This document shows positions 25,613-34,742 of a stretch of DNA of 64,000 nt, in pieces (the stretch's first letter is position 1; each line of letters starts with the position of its first letter). The stretch lies in NCBI RefSeq assembly GCF_000986785.1, contig NZ_LAYY01000001.1, positions 372,001 through 436,000 of the forward strand. The letters run 5' to 3'. This DNA comes from Mesobacillus campisalis (GTDB lineage: Bacteria > Bacillota > Bacilli > Bacillales > Cytobacillaceae). Below the pieces are notes generated by a model. It was not told the DNA's origin and did not search any database. It saw only the letters and a list, made by a program, of their open reading frames with translations. Position numbers and translations under genes: made by a program.

Positions 25613-26578
25613 TTATGACAGCCTCTGCTTCCACCCCGTTTGACCAGGCTGTTTAGATTCCCTCTTCTGCAATCTGACAAAAAGATTGTTAGCCAAAAGG
25701 GAAACAATGATCAAAACCGTACCAGCAAGGTCAAACATGGTGATTTGATACCCTTGAAAAACCGAAATTAACAATGTCGTTACCGGGACAAAGTTAATGA
25801 ACAACAACGAATTGATTGGAGATAGAATGCTTACCCCAGTGTTCCAGCCCAGCAAGGCGATCAGGCCGGGGAAAATAATCATAAATAATAAATGTGGGCC
25901 TGTGGCCATGATCACTTCTCCTGTTGGGATCGAGATATAGCCAACCAGGGTCGCCCCGATCACAACGACAAGCGATGTCAATGTGCCAAGGATGCACGTT
26001 AACGTCGAATACCTTAGGGCCGACCAGCCAAGAAACTTGCTTCCTCCCATGGTGTAGATCACCCAGCCAATGACAGCGATGAAGATGAGAAGGGTTGGAA
26101 CGAAATCATCAGTCGCACTTAAGAAAGCTTTCATATCCCCCTTTGTAATCACGAACATCGCACCGATAAAGGACAAAACCACACAAACCAGTGTGAATGT
26201 GTAGGGACGTCGATGCAAAAACATCCATACAATCACAATCGAGATCATCGGCATCAAGGACTCCATAATCGACGCGACCATGACCCCTGGCTCCCCTAAT
26301 AAATCTTCTCCCCAGAAAATCAAAAGGTTATAGACGGTGAAGGCCATAGTCCCGAAAAACCATAAGTGTACTCCTTTGCCCTCGAAGCGAAAAGCCTGCT
26401 TTCCTTCTTTCCAGAGCAGGAGCACAACCAAAATGACCGTTACCGCCCCATACCGAATCAAAGTGAAATAAAAAGGATCCATATGCTTAAATGCTGCATG
26501 CGCGACAGGAAACATCGCTCCCCACGAGACAGCAGCAATAAAGCATAGAATCGCTCCAAATAAAACATTTTTACTCAA
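25613..26578 (-). CDS. DMT-family (EamA) transporter
   Basis: A 321-residue membrane protein with about ten transmembrane helices in two EamA repeats (first begins FGAILCFIAAVSWGAMFP; second begins near FVPTLLIFIAVIGWVIYTMG). The EamA conserved SxxPW-like glycine/proline-rich helices are visible. EamA members mostly export amino acids or metabolites; the substrate is unknown. It is divergent from a LysR-type regulator 144 bases away, which probably controls it. Confidence 0.88.
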   Translation of the reverse strand: MSKNVLFGAILCFIAAVSWGAMFPVAHAAFKHMDPFYFTLIRYGAVTVILVVLLLWKEGKQAFRFEGKGVHLWFFGTMAFTVYNLLIFWGEDLLGEPGVMVASIMESLMPMISIVIVWMFLHRRPYTFTLVCVVLSFIGAMFVITKGDMKAFLSATDDFVPTLLIFIAVIGWVIYTMGGSKFLGWSALRYSTLTCILGTLTSLVVVIGATLVGYISIPTGEVIMATGPHLLFMIIFPGLIALLGWNTGVSILSPINSLLFINFVPVTTLLISVFQGYQITMFDLAGTVLIIVSLLANNLFVRLQKRESKQPGQTGWKQRLS

Positions 26579-26668
26579 CTTCCATCATGCCTGCCTTCCT
26601 CTAGATAGTAAGATTCATTATCTCTTCTTTTTAATATCTCGTAAAATGAATAATGATGATGACCATCC

Positions 26669-26683
26669 ATCACTTTTTGTGAT
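26669..26683. promoter_or_regulatory. LysR-type operator (T-N11-A palindrome)
   Basis: ATCAC-TTTTT-GTGAT, a perfect 5-bp inverted repeat with the T-N11-A spacing of LysR boxes, is centred in the 144-base gap between the divergent transporter and lysR genes. The site would control both. Confidence 0.6.
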
Positions 26684-26722
26684 ACCATATACTTTGATAA
26701 AATAGACGGGGAGGGATCCAGA

Positions 26723-27574
26723 TTGGAATTTAAAGACTTGGAGATTTTCCAGGCAGTCGCTGAGCAGGGGACCATTACTGGCGCGGCCAAACAGCTGAAC
26801 TATGTACAATCGAATCTTACGGCTAGAATCCATAAGCTGGAGACTGAACTGAACACTCCCCTGTTCAACCGGCATCGCCGAGGGATGAGTTTGACGCCAG
26901 AGGGAAAGAAACTTTTAACGTATAGCCAAAGAATCTTATCGTTAACAGAGGAAATGAAGCAGGCCGTCCAAAATCAAACCGAACCATCCGGAAAGTTGGA
27001 AATTGGCACCGTTGAAACGGTCATTCATTTGCCTAAAATATTGTCTAGCTATATACAAAACTATCAAAATGTCGATTTGTCGATTTATACGGGAGTAACC
27101 GAAACTCTGCAAAGGAAAGTGCTGAACCATAAATTAGACGGAGCATTCGTGACAGAGTCAAACTTCCACCCTGATCTTGTAGCGCACCAGGTGTTTCAGG
27201 AGGAGCTTGTTTTAATTTCAGATCCAAGCGCCTCCTCCCTGGAAGAGTTGAAGGAAAAACCCTTCCTATGCTTTAGCAAAGGCTGCGGATACCGGGCCCG
27301 GCTTGAAAACTGGTATAAAGACGAAAATATCGCACCAAAACGGGTGATGGAATTTGGCACATTGGAAACCATCCTGCAAAGTGTCAAAATGGGGCTTGGG
27401 GTGACATTCGTTCCAAGGTCAGCTGTCGTCCACCTGGAACAAAACGGACTTATCACCTGCCATTCCCTCCCTGAAAAGTACAGCACGATCAACACCCTGT
27501 TTATCAGAAGAGCGGATACGTACCTGACGGCGACCATTGAGAAATTCATTGAAACGATTGAAGTGAATAAATGA
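26723..27574 (+). CDS. LysR-family transcriptional regulator
   Basis: A 283-residue LysR regulator. The N-terminal winged HTH is clear (LEIFQAVAEQGTITGAAKQL, VQSNLTARIHKLETELNTPL, FNRHRRGMSLTPEG), followed by an effector domain from about 90 with LEIGTVETVIH and a GLGVTFVPRSAV loop. The start is TTG 26723 with GGGAGGG 6-8 bases before it. It is divergent from the DMT exporter, a common exporter/LysR pair. The inducer is unknown. Confidence 0.9.
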   Translation: MEFKDLEIFQAVAEQGTITGAAKQLNYVQSNLTARIHKLETELNTPLFNRHRRGMSLTPEGKKLLTYSQRILSLTEEMKQAVQNQTEPSGKLEIGTVETVIHLPKILSSYIQNYQNVDLSIYTGVTETLQRKVLNHKLDGAFVTESNFHPDLVAHQVFQEELVLISDPSASSLEELKEKPFLCFSKGCGYRARLENWYKDENIAPKRVMEFGTLETILQSVKMGLGVTFVPRSAVVHLEQNGLITCHSLPEKYSTINTLFIRRADTYLTATIEKFIETIEVNK

Positions 27575-27592
27575 AGTATTCAGCAGCATGAA

Positions 27593-27625
27593 AACGAATC
27601 GGTACTGTATCCGATTCGTTTTTTA
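27593..27625 (+). terminator. Terminator of the lysR gene
   Basis: AACGAATCGG-TACTGTAT-CCGATTCGTT is a perfect 10-bp stem followed by TTTTT. Confidence 0.9.
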
Positions 27626-27747
27626 ATTATATTGAAGGGTTGGTTGACGATTAATGACATGCCAAGAAGTATGGGGTCTTCCGAGTATGAGAGATCTAAT
27701 GATAGAATAATATAGTTATCTATCATTAATTTATCGGAGGCCGTATC

Positions 27748-28269
27748 ATGAAAAAGAAAACACCATTCATTTTAAGTATGACCGCTCTAGCCTTAGGCTT
27801 CGGTGTACTGAACCCAACTGTATTTGCTGAAAGCAAAGCGAAGTTGGCACATTTGGTAATGGAACATGAAATGAAAATTGCAGCACTTGAAGAAGCTCAG
27901 CAAACTTCGGGGAATGGAAAGTCTGAAGAAGCTGTGTCAGAGGACATCTTAAATGCCTTGTATAGAGAAGTTGAGATTACTCTTCCTCGGTACACTGAAT
28001 TTTGGAACGAGGAAATCGATGATATGGATAAAATCAATGTAACAAAATTCGATGTCCTTGACTCAAATGGTGAAGTAAAAATTCTGATCTATTTAGAGGG
28101 AGTTTATGGATGGAAACAAGATGAAAGAGGGATATTTGAACCAGGTCGCTACCTTGCTTATAACTTCATAAATGCCATGAATATAACAGCAGAAATGTAT
28201 GGAGTTGAAGTTAACTATGAATTCTATCAAAACGGGGAACGTGTTAGTGCTGTAAATTTAATTCCTTAA
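27748..28269 (+). CDS. Secreted hypothetical protein
   Basis: A 173-residue protein with a signal peptide (KKKTPFILSMTALALGFGVL, probable cleavage after VFA near residue 27). The mature part is acidic, begins with a helical stretch (HEMKIAALEEAQQ) and continues into an alternating beta region (VTKFDVLDSNGEVKILIYLE). No family is recognised. TCGGAGG lies about 8 bases before the ATG. Monocistronic, with a hairpin terminator downstream at 28354-28385. Confidence 0.75.
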   Translation: MKKKTPFILSMTALALGFGVLNPTVFAESKAKLAHLVMEHEMKIAALEEAQQTSGNGKSEEAVSEDILNALYREVEITLPRYTEFWNEEIDDMDKINVTKFDVLDSNGEVKILIYLEGVYGWKQDERGIFEPGRYLAYNFINAMNITAEMYGVEVNYEFYQNGERVSAVNLIP

Positions 28270-28644
28270 AATAGAGCTGCCGTTTTATGAATTGCGATTG
28301 ATTCATTTAAACAGATTCCAATAAAGCATTTTAGTTTTATATTCCTGATATATATAAACGCCTCCGATAAGGGAAGGCGTTTATCTTAGAACAATAAGCA
28401 TATGAATATAAACCGGCATAATAATTAGCAATCGCAACTATTTAAGTACTACACCTACGTTAATTTCTACTGCTTTCCCTAAGAATGAATAGAAAGGAAT
28501 AAGGTAACACAAAAAAAGGTGAACCATTGCGGTTTCACCTTCATTCCTTATATCTTTGAAAAATGGAGTCAATAAGCCCCATTGAAATAACGCTTTACTT
28601 CACCGGACTGACCACCAAAATGCACTATTTTACTGGCAAAGTTA
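28270..28644. other. Gap with two terminators
   Basis: ATAAACGCCT-CCGATAAGGGA-AGGCGTTTAT at 28354-28385 ends the secreted-protein gene. AAGGTGAACC / GGTTTCACCTT at about 28511-28541, with a T run on the minus strand, ends the dehydrogenase gene. No gene is seen between them. Confidence 0.75.
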
Positions 28645-29595
28645 CTATTCTAGATTTGCAACAAGACGGCCTGTTACCTCATGGCGTTCTAAACGTCCTA
28701 GACCATCAGAGATTTCATCAAATGTAATTTCAGTTATGGTTGGGTTTAGATGGCCTTGTGCCATTAATTCATATACGGCCGCAACATCTTCAACTGTACC
28801 ACCAACACTGCCTTTTAGTTGAACGGATTTTAGAATTAAGTTACTTGTATTGATGGTAGTCTGCAATTTGCCCATTCCAACAAGAACGACAGTACCGCCA
28901 ACTGCTACAGCATCAATCGCATCAGCCGTTGTTGTGCCAAACCCTGCATAATCAACAATTAATTCCGGGGCCACCGCTGCTAAATCACTTACATTTTCAA
29001 ACACTTCCTTGCAGCCGATTTCTTTTGCAAGGTCACGGGCCGCTGGGCTTAAGTCTACTGCATAAACATCACACCCGGCGACTACAGCCGCACGTGCAGC
29101 CATTTGGCCTAAACCGCCAATTCCAATAACGCCAACTTTCATTCCAGCTTTAGCGCCACCTTTTTGGAACATCGCATGGTAAGAAGTCATACCTGCATCC
29201 GTTCCAGCAGCAGCTTGTGCAAAGGTAACTCCCTCTGGGATTGGTACCAGGTCAACAGCCGGAACAAGAACTTTATCCGCATAGCCGCCATCACGGCCAT
29301 TACCAGGCCCTAAGCCATCTTTTCCAACTGGACAAACTCCAACGCGGTCGCCTACTGCAAAGTCAGTGACCCCTTCACCGACTTCAGTAATGACACCAGC
29401 AATTTCATGTCCTAAAATGATTGGTACTTTTGCTAAAATTTTCATCCAGCCCGGATCACGCAATGTTGCCACATCGGAATGACATAAACCTGCAGCTTTT
29501 ACCTCTATAATGACCGTTCCTGGTGCTGCAACTGGATCTGGCTTTTCTACTAATACCAATGGCTCGTTTGTCCCTGTAAACTCCCAACCCTTCAT
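28645..29595 (-). CDS. Zinc-type MDR alcohol dehydrogenase
   Basis: A 316-residue medium-chain dehydrogenase. Catalytic-zinc ligands are the Cys in AAGLCHSDV, the His-Glu in LGHEIAG, and a later acidic residue; the NAD(P) Rossmann motif is VIGIGGLGQMA. The structural-zinc lobe is missing: the region that normally carries four Cys reads GVCPVGKDGLGPGNGRDGGY, and the protein is about 25-30 residues shorter than typical members. It is divergent from a TetR regulator with a long palindrome between them. Substrate unknown; it probably reduces an aldehyde or oxidises an alcohol or enal under TetR control. Confidence 0.87.
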   Translation of the reverse strand: MKGWEFTGTNEPLVLVEKPDPVAAPGTVIIEVKAAGLCHSDVATLRDPGWMKILAKVPIILGHEIAGVITEVGEGVTDFAVGDRVGVCPVGKDGLGPGNGRDGGYADKVLVPAVDLVPIPEGVTFAQAAAGTDAGMTSYHAMFQKGGAKAGMKVGVIGIGGLGQMAARAAVVAGCDVYAVDLSPAARDLAKEIGCKEVFENVSDLAAVAPELIVDYAGFGTTTADAIDAVAVGGTVVLVGMGKLQTTINTSNLILKSVQLKGSVGGTVEDVAAVYELMAQGHLNPTITEITFDEISDGLGRLERHEVTGRLVANLE

Positions 29596-29690
29596 AATAC
29601 AATTACCTCCTATTCCTTTTAAACACTTTACAAATATAATATATTCCTACTATTCGTAAGCATCAATCAACAAAAAAACGAGAGTGTTCA

Positions 29691-29723
29691 TTACTGTACA
29701 AATCAGTGGATTTTGTATAGTAA
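29691..29723. promoter_or_regulatory. TetR operator candidate
   Basis: An inverted repeat with 12-base arms TTACTGTACAAA and TTTGTATAGTAA (11 of 12 pair), separated by 9 bases, lies between the divergent dehydrogenase and tetR genes. Its length and position fit a TetR-family operator that represses both. Confidence 0.65.
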
Positions 29724-29786
29724 ATTCGTCCTGTTTGATTGCAGGGAATACGGGTTTCGTCCATACTTAAGTTGAGGTGACTAACG

Positions 29787-30377
29787 ATGCCAGAGCTTAT
29801 TGACAAAAGAATCCAACGTTCAAAAGCAGCGATTAAAGAAACTTTTATAAAATTGTTATTTAATAAGTCATTTGACCAGATAACCATTTCTGAAATTGTT
29901 CGTGAAGCAAATTATAATCGTGGAACTTTCTATGCAAATTTTGAAACGAAGGAACAGTTACTCGATGAGGTGGTTCAAGATGTGTTAAATGAAATGATAG
30001 AAGAAATTCGCAAACCATACAAGACAACTAAAAAAGTCGATATGAATGAATTAAATATAGACAAAATCACCTTGTTTAAATACTTTCAAGAAAATGCAAA
30101 GCTTTACAAACTGTTATTGAGTGATCATATCCGAGTTGACTTCCGTTTTAAAATGGCAAAAGCGATTGAACAGCTTTTTATAGAGGAGTATGAATATGAG
30201 CTGGAAGGAGAAACAGTTGTAGATACGAAGTGGCTTTATATTTACCGCGCTCACGGAATTGCCGGTTTAATCATTCGTTGGATAGAGGAAGACTTCTCAC
30301 CCCCACCCGAATATATGTCGCAACAAACCCTAAAACTTATGACTACTTCTACGAAAATATTTTATGTTAAGGACTGA
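29787..30377 (+). CDS. TetR/AcrR-family transcriptional regulator
   Basis: A 196-residue regulator. The N-terminal TetR HTH is visible (RIQRSKAAIKETFIKLL, ITISEIVREANYNRGTFYAN, FETKEQLLDEV), and the C-terminal ligand domain is of the short Firmicutes type (TetR_C-like). GAGGTGA precedes the ATG. It is divergent from the MDR dehydrogenase, its likely target. Confidence 0.9.
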   Translation: MPELIDKRIQRSKAAIKETFIKLLFNKSFDQITISEIVREANYNRGTFYANFETKEQLLDEVVQDVLNEMIEEIRKPYKTTKKVDMNELNIDKITLFKYFQENAKLYKLLLSDHIRVDFRFKMAKAIEQLFIEEYEYELEGETVVDTKWLYIYRAHGIAGLIIRWIEEDFSPPPEYMSQQTLKLMTTSTKIFYVKD

Positions 30378-30424
30378 AGGGGCAGTTTGGAAAGGTTCCC
30401 TGTCCCTGCTCATCAAAACAAAAC

Positions 30425-32236
30425 CTATAAAAACACCAATGATTCCCCTATTACCGTTACATGCCCCTGATCTGCCCACAGGATAAAGTATTGGTAGCTT
30501 GTTCCGTCCAATACAATAGGCGTTGGATAGCGAACGATGAGGGCAGCTTGATTGTTCATTTCAGCAGGTTGGTCTGCTGAGGGAAAGATATAGCATGCTT
30601 CTTGGTTCTGGATTTTTGTTGGTACGATACGCGGCTGTGTTCCGTATGGCAAGAGTTGGTGAAAGGCTTCATTGTGGCACACGGTTTCTATTGGATCCTC
30701 GGATGAAATTGCTCCGATTTGAAAGAAGCCATCACTGCCTTCATAGCGTTCCTCCGTTACTCTCCTCCAATGAGCTGGGTATTGGAAGCTGACTTTAAAA
30801 GCAGGATTCGTGTATTTGTTCAAATTCACGTGTGGCGCTGGCGACCATTCCAGTGCTGTGATGTTTCCTCCAGCTACTAATCGGATTGGAACTGGATGAG
30901 TGAGATTGACCATCCAAATCTCACTTGCCTGCCCCTGTGGTTTGCATCCTGAAAGATAGGCGAGCTTCCCTCCGTCCGGGGACCATGTAACAGGAGTTGC
31001 AAAGCAATCAGAGATCGCTCTTGTTTGCTCGTTTTCTCCTTGCCTTCCGACGGTTCTGATCAAAGAGAAATAGCCTCTATCTTCAAAAGCGGTAGCACTA
31101 AAAGCAATATTCCGCGAGTTCGGTGACCATGTCGGAAAGTAATTTTTCGCAAGCGGTCCGCCTTTCACTTCAAAAAGATTTCCGGTTAAAAGATCGATGG
31201 TGAAAATAAGCGAGATGCTTGCTCCTGGGGTAGTGAATAACACAAAGTTCCCATCAGGGCTGAGACGAACATGGTTATGGCGTCCACCTGTGTTTTGCGT
31301 GACTTGCACCTTCTCCGTTCCATCGATTTTAATTCGGAATAGCTGACTGACTCCGTTTGGATCGGGTGCTTGATAGAGCAATTCTGTTCCATTTGGGAAC
31401 CATTGGACATCGGTCGCATTAGATTGGTTGATGGTTTGTGCTTGGTGTGTACCGGTATTGTATAGGATGATTGTTTCGCGGTTGTAGTAAACAAGTTTCT
31501 GGCTGTCTGGGGACCAATCAAGGAAAATACCGGACGCCTCTGAAAACTGATCGATTTGGGCAACCGTATTGGTAGGAAGCGTAAGGACATAAAGAATTTC
31601 GTTTTTACCTACAAAAGCAATTCTGCTAGTGTCCGGTGACCAAAAGGGAACAGAATAACTTTCACCTAACCCAAATGTAATTTGTCGATTAACGCCATTT
31701 CCCGGGTTATATAACCATAAGTCAAACTCTCCACCACGATTGGAAATATAGGCAATCAACCCGCTTTCCCCAGGCGGAGCATAAGGAATCATCAGCCTCA
31801 TCCCTGGATAAATCGTGTAAGATGGCAGCCGATTGGCTTCTCGAATCAACTCATAATTACTTTGTCCCCCAGTGGTGACATTAAATCTTCTGGCGATGTT
31901 AAATAAGGTATCGCCTGGTTGGACGACATAGTAAGGGACACCAGGAGGAACGGTTAACAGCTGTCCGATTTGCAGCAAATTTGGAGGCTGAAGCTGATTT
32001 TCTTGAATGATCACGGCTGGTGGGACACCATAAGCCTGTGCAATTTTATAGACCGTGTCCCCTGCCTTTACGTTTGTGACATCAACTCCGGGAGGTACTG
32101 AAAGCTGTTGACCGACATAAATTGTATAAGGCGGGGCTAAATTGTTCGCCGCAATCAATGAATCCACTGGCAGCTCCCAGCGTTTGGCAATTCGGGAAAC
32201 TGTATCTCCTTGACGGACGGTATAAAAGAACTGCAT
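30425..32236 (-). CDS. LysM protein with TolB-like beta-propeller
   Basis: A 603-residue protein. Three LysM repeats occupy about 2-47, 52-95 and 101-152 (each YxVxxGDT...IA...L...Q.L.VPPG). A WD40/TolB-type propeller follows at about 160-470, with repeated WSPD blades (FWSPDTSRIAFVG, WSPDSQKLVYY, LSPDGNFVLFT, WSPNSRNIAFSA, WSPDGGKLAYLS), and then a distinct ~120-residue C-terminal domain. It has no signal peptide, like Bacillus spore-coat or cortex-associated LysM proteins such as SafA/YaaH. A role in the spore or cell envelope is plausible but not proven. The start is right at the first LysM, with GGAGG 9 bases upstream. Confidence 0.85.
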   Translation of the reverse strand: MQFFYTVRQGDTVSRIAKRWELPVDSLIAANNLAPPYTIYVGQQLSVPPGVDVTNVKAGDTVYKIAQAYGVPPAVIIQENQLQPPNLLQIGQLLTVPPGVPYYVVQPGDTLFNIARRFNVTTGGQSNYELIREANRLPSYTIYPGMRLMIPYAPPGESGLIAYISNRGGEFDLWLYNPGNGVNRQITFGLGESYSVPFWSPDTSRIAFVGKNEILYVLTLPTNTVAQIDQFSEASGIFLDWSPDSQKLVYYNRETIILYNTGTHQAQTINQSNATDVQWFPNGTELLYQAPDPNGVSQLFRIKIDGTEKVQVTQNTGGRHNHVRLSPDGNFVLFTTPGASISLIFTIDLLTGNLFEVKGGPLAKNYFPTWSPNSRNIAFSATAFEDRGYFSLIRTVGRQGENEQTRAISDCFATPVTWSPDGGKLAYLSGCKPQGQASEIWMVNLTHPVPIRLVAGGNITALEWSPAPHVNLNKYTNPAFKVSFQYPAHWRRVTEERYEGSDGFFQIGAISSEDPIETVCHNEAFHQLLPYGTQPRIVPTKIQNQEACYIFPSADQPAEMNNQAALIVRYPTPIVLDGTSYQYFILWADQGHVTVIGESLVFL

Positions 32237-32585
32237 GAAGAAACCTCCGCTCTATATTAATAGAAATAACCAGCCATTTCCACCCTGCCTATAGGCTATT
32301 CAAAAAACACGTTATCTGTGCATTTAAGGGTGTTTTAGCATCTTTTTTCGCACCCCTTTTAGAAAGATGACAGAATTTATTGTTAGTGTGCTAATTCGTA
32401 TCCTATTTGCTATGGGATTGGTGTGTTAAAAATGGCAATCAGCTTTTTGGATATATATTTTAAAATGATATGGAGGCTTATTCAACTAACGGGGAAGTTT
32501 AGTCGAATAATAAAGGATTAGTAGCATATTTTTTATTGATACCTAGGAGTGTCTAAATACGAATATTGCTTGCCCAGGAGGATTT
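32237..32585. other. Gap with one copy of an inverted repeat
   Basis: At about 32476-32508 TTATTCAACTAA-CGGGGAAG-TTTAGTCGAATAA forms a hairpin. Related copies with partial arms occur at about 35187-35222 and 35709-35736. The rest of the gap shows no coding or RNA feature. Confidence 0.55.
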
Positions 32586-33044
32586 ATGATGAATGTTAAA
32601 GAGCTTTTCTTAGCATAGTTAAGGGCTTGTCACGAAAATACTTGGTTTGTATCTTTATTAAACTCAATTGATGGACTTAACGAGGAACAAGCAACTTGGA
32701 AACCAAGTAAAACAACTAACTCTATTTTTGAAATTGTAAACCACTTAATTTATTATAATCAACGTTTTTTAAATCGCTTTAAAGGTATACCAAACGATAA
32801 AATAGTTAGTGACAATACCTTTAAAAACAATGAAGAAGTAAATTGGAATGAAACTGTTAAACGGATAAATGAGATTATGACTGAATGGAAGGATGTCGTT
32901 GAGGAAGCTGATACCAATAAACTCGATGACGGGGCTTCTGAACTTGCCCACCTTACTATTCATACTACATACCATACTGGACAGATTATCTATATTAGGA
33001 AATTACAAGAAATATGGGACCCAAAAAACGGTGTAAAGGGATAA
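32586..33044 (+). pseudogene. DinB-family protein interrupted by an in-frame TAG
   Basis: AGGAGG and tandem ATGs (32586, 32589) open a frame that stops at TAG after MNVKELFLA. The same frame then continues without a break for about 140 codons to TAA at 33042. The downstream part is a DinB/YfiT four-helix protein: NHLIYYNQRFLNRFKG (metal His) and the C-terminal HTTYHTGQIIYIRKLQ, with the HxxxH pair. A CAG-to-TAG change (family start usually xxFLxQLxxxHxxTWF) explains it. It is probably a recent nonsense mutation; readthrough cannot be excluded. Confidence 0.85.
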
Positions 33045-33084
33045 AGGCTTCTTCAATTATAGGGGCAAGAGCTAAAAAGGGTAG

Positions 33085-33135
33085 ACAAGGGGACGGTTCT
33101 CCTGCTTCCTTTATGGAAGCAGAAGAACCGTCCCT
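33085..33135. repeat. REP-like inverted repeat GGGACGGTTCT, doubling as terminator
   Basis: Arms GGGACGGTTCTCCTGCTTCC (33090-33109) and its complement (33115-33134) form an almost perfect 20-bp hairpin between the converging dinB remnant and acetamidase gene. The same core occurs at 34849-34870, 38610-38630, 38708-38728 and 48248-48260, so it is a dispersed family. Confidence 0.8.
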
Positions 33136-33140
33136 GTGAT

Positions 33141-34739
33141 TTATTTCTTTGTGTCGAAGGTAATGTTTGCGACCAGGGTTTTTCCTGTGGTTGTCCAGTT
33201 TACTTTTACTCCGAGAAGGTCTCCAATGACGGTAATTGGGACGTGGAGCTCACCGTTGATCACGACTGGCATCGCGCCGAGCTGCAGTTCCTTTCCATCC
33301 ACTGTATAAATGGTCGATTTCTCTGTGAATACAGTCTTTTGGGATCCTGTTGTTGCCGTTACATTGACAGCACCTTTTTTATGATTGGTGTTCGTTTTTC
33401 CTCCCAGGCTTTCGACAAGGGCATCTACGGAGACATAGAAATCATCATTTACTATTTTAGAATCAATTTTATTTTTATCAACAAAAACATCTAAATTCAG
33501 AGTATCAATGAAATGCCTTTTCTCGATCAATGCATGAATGCCTTTTGTTTTATCGACGACCTGGGACACTTCATAATCCGTTGCAGCACTCATATAGGCC
33601 ATTGCCGTAGCGCGGTCCATCCCAAGCTTTTCATTTAAAAAAGCGACGGCTTCCCGGACACTTTCTTTCATCGCTTCATCCAGGTCTTCATCAAGGCCAA
33701 TTGGGATCCAGTAATCTTCTGTTTCAGCAAATGGCTGGGTGAATTCTCCCTTGTTCGGAAGGGAAGGATCCCCTTGTTTTAAAACGGTTACGCGGAAGGT
33801 GCCGCGCAGGGACGCTTCCCATGCTGTCAAAGCTACTTCGCCGTCACCCTGCGCAAAGTGCGGATCTCCAGTGAAGAAGAGGGCATCTTTTACCTGAACT
33901 GGTAGGTAGAGAGTCGAACCGACACCCAGTTCATTAATATCGATATTGCCCCCGGTTTCAATTGGAGGAACCGAGCTGACTTTCTCGCTTGTATTTGGAG
34001 CCACCCCCATCATCCCCATAAAAGGCTTCACAGGGAAGCGGACTTCGCCGCCAGCTTCAATGGGCAATACCCCATAGTATTTTCCGTTGATTTTTTCTAA
34101 AGGCGTAAACTTCGAGACATTGTTGTAAAGCTCTGGGTGTTCCGCGCTTGCCCCATCCTGGCGGCCTTCATTTTCAGGGAATTCACCTGGGAGTGCTCCC
34201 TTATAGTGGCGGTTGGAAATAACGCCATAAGGAACTCGTGGTGTCAGGGACAAAACTTCCACTTTTAATACATCGCCTGGCTCCGCCCCCTCAATGGCAA
34301 TCGGACCTGTCACGACATGTGGACCATCATGATCGAAATCATGATGAATATCCGAGCCGGCAATTTCAATGGCTTCATCTAAAATTTGATCTTCACTGAC
34401 GCCATGCTTAGCAAAGTATTCCACAGGATTCCGCCCCTGGTCTTCCAAAATTCCTTCATGGGATAGAGTATCGACAGTGATGGTGCTTCCTGATGGCACG
34501 CTCATCACTGGTTTGCTGTCACGGTTAGGCAAATGCCCCCAGCGTATGGTATCGAGCGAGGTAGGCAGATAGTATTTCCCTTCTGCTCTTTCTGCGGAGG
34601 TTGATTGCAGGATATTGAACGGCTCTTCCTTTTGTTTTTTTGCCCCGATCGTGTCTTGGCTAAAAGCAAACGTGGCAGATAATAATGTTGCAGCACCTGC
34701 ACTTACGAGACCGATTGTTTTCAGCTTCTTATTGAGCAT
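33141..34739 (-). CDS. Secreted acetamidase/formamidase with copper-amine-oxidase-like stalk domain
   Basis: A 532-residue protein. A signal peptide (KKLKTIGLVSAGAATLLSAT) is followed by an acetamidase/formamidase domain at about 45-410 (TIRWGHLPNRDSKPVMSV, HVVTGPIAIEGAEPGDVLKV, PHFAQGDGEVALTAWEAS) and a C-terminal Cu_amine_oxidN1-type domain at about 420-530 (YTVDGKELQLGAMPVVINGE). The amidase domain hydrolyses short amides to ammonia and acid. The export signal and stalk module are unusual, as most family members are cytoplasmic and about 300-410 residues long. Two adjacent ATGs give the start; GGATG precedes them. Confidence 0.87.
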   Translation of the reverse strand: MLNKKLKTIGLVSAGAATLLSATFAFSQDTIGAKKQKEEPFNILQSTSAERAEGKYYLPTSLDTIRWGHLPNRDSKPVMSVPSGSTITVDTLSHEGILEDQGRNPVEYFAKHGVSEDQILDEAIEIAGSDIHHDFDHDGPHVVTGPIAIEGAEPGDVLKVEVLSLTPRVPYGVISNRHYKGALPGEFPENEGRQDGASAEHPELYNNVSKFTPLEKINGKYYGVLPIEAGGEVRFPVKPFMGMMGVAPNTSEKVSSVPPIETGGNIDINELGVGSTLYLPVQVKDALFFTGDPHFAQGDGEVALTAWEASLRGTFRVTVLKQGDPSLPNKGEFTQPFAETEDYWIPIGLDEDLDEAMKESVREAVAFLNEKLGMDRATAMAYMSAATDYEVSQVVDKTKGIHALIEKRHFIDTLNLDVFVDKNKIDSKIVNDDFYVSVDALVESLGGKTNTNHKKGAVNVTATTGSQKTVFTEKSTIYTVDGKELQLGAMPVVINGELHVPITVIGDLLGVKVNWTTTGKTLVANITFDTKK

Positions 34740-34742
34740 CAT

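Noticed and set aside
25407-25634. 75-codon minus-strand frame rich in aromatic and basic residues
   Set aside because: Overlaps the DMT gene end and its terminator; no start signal and no recognised family.
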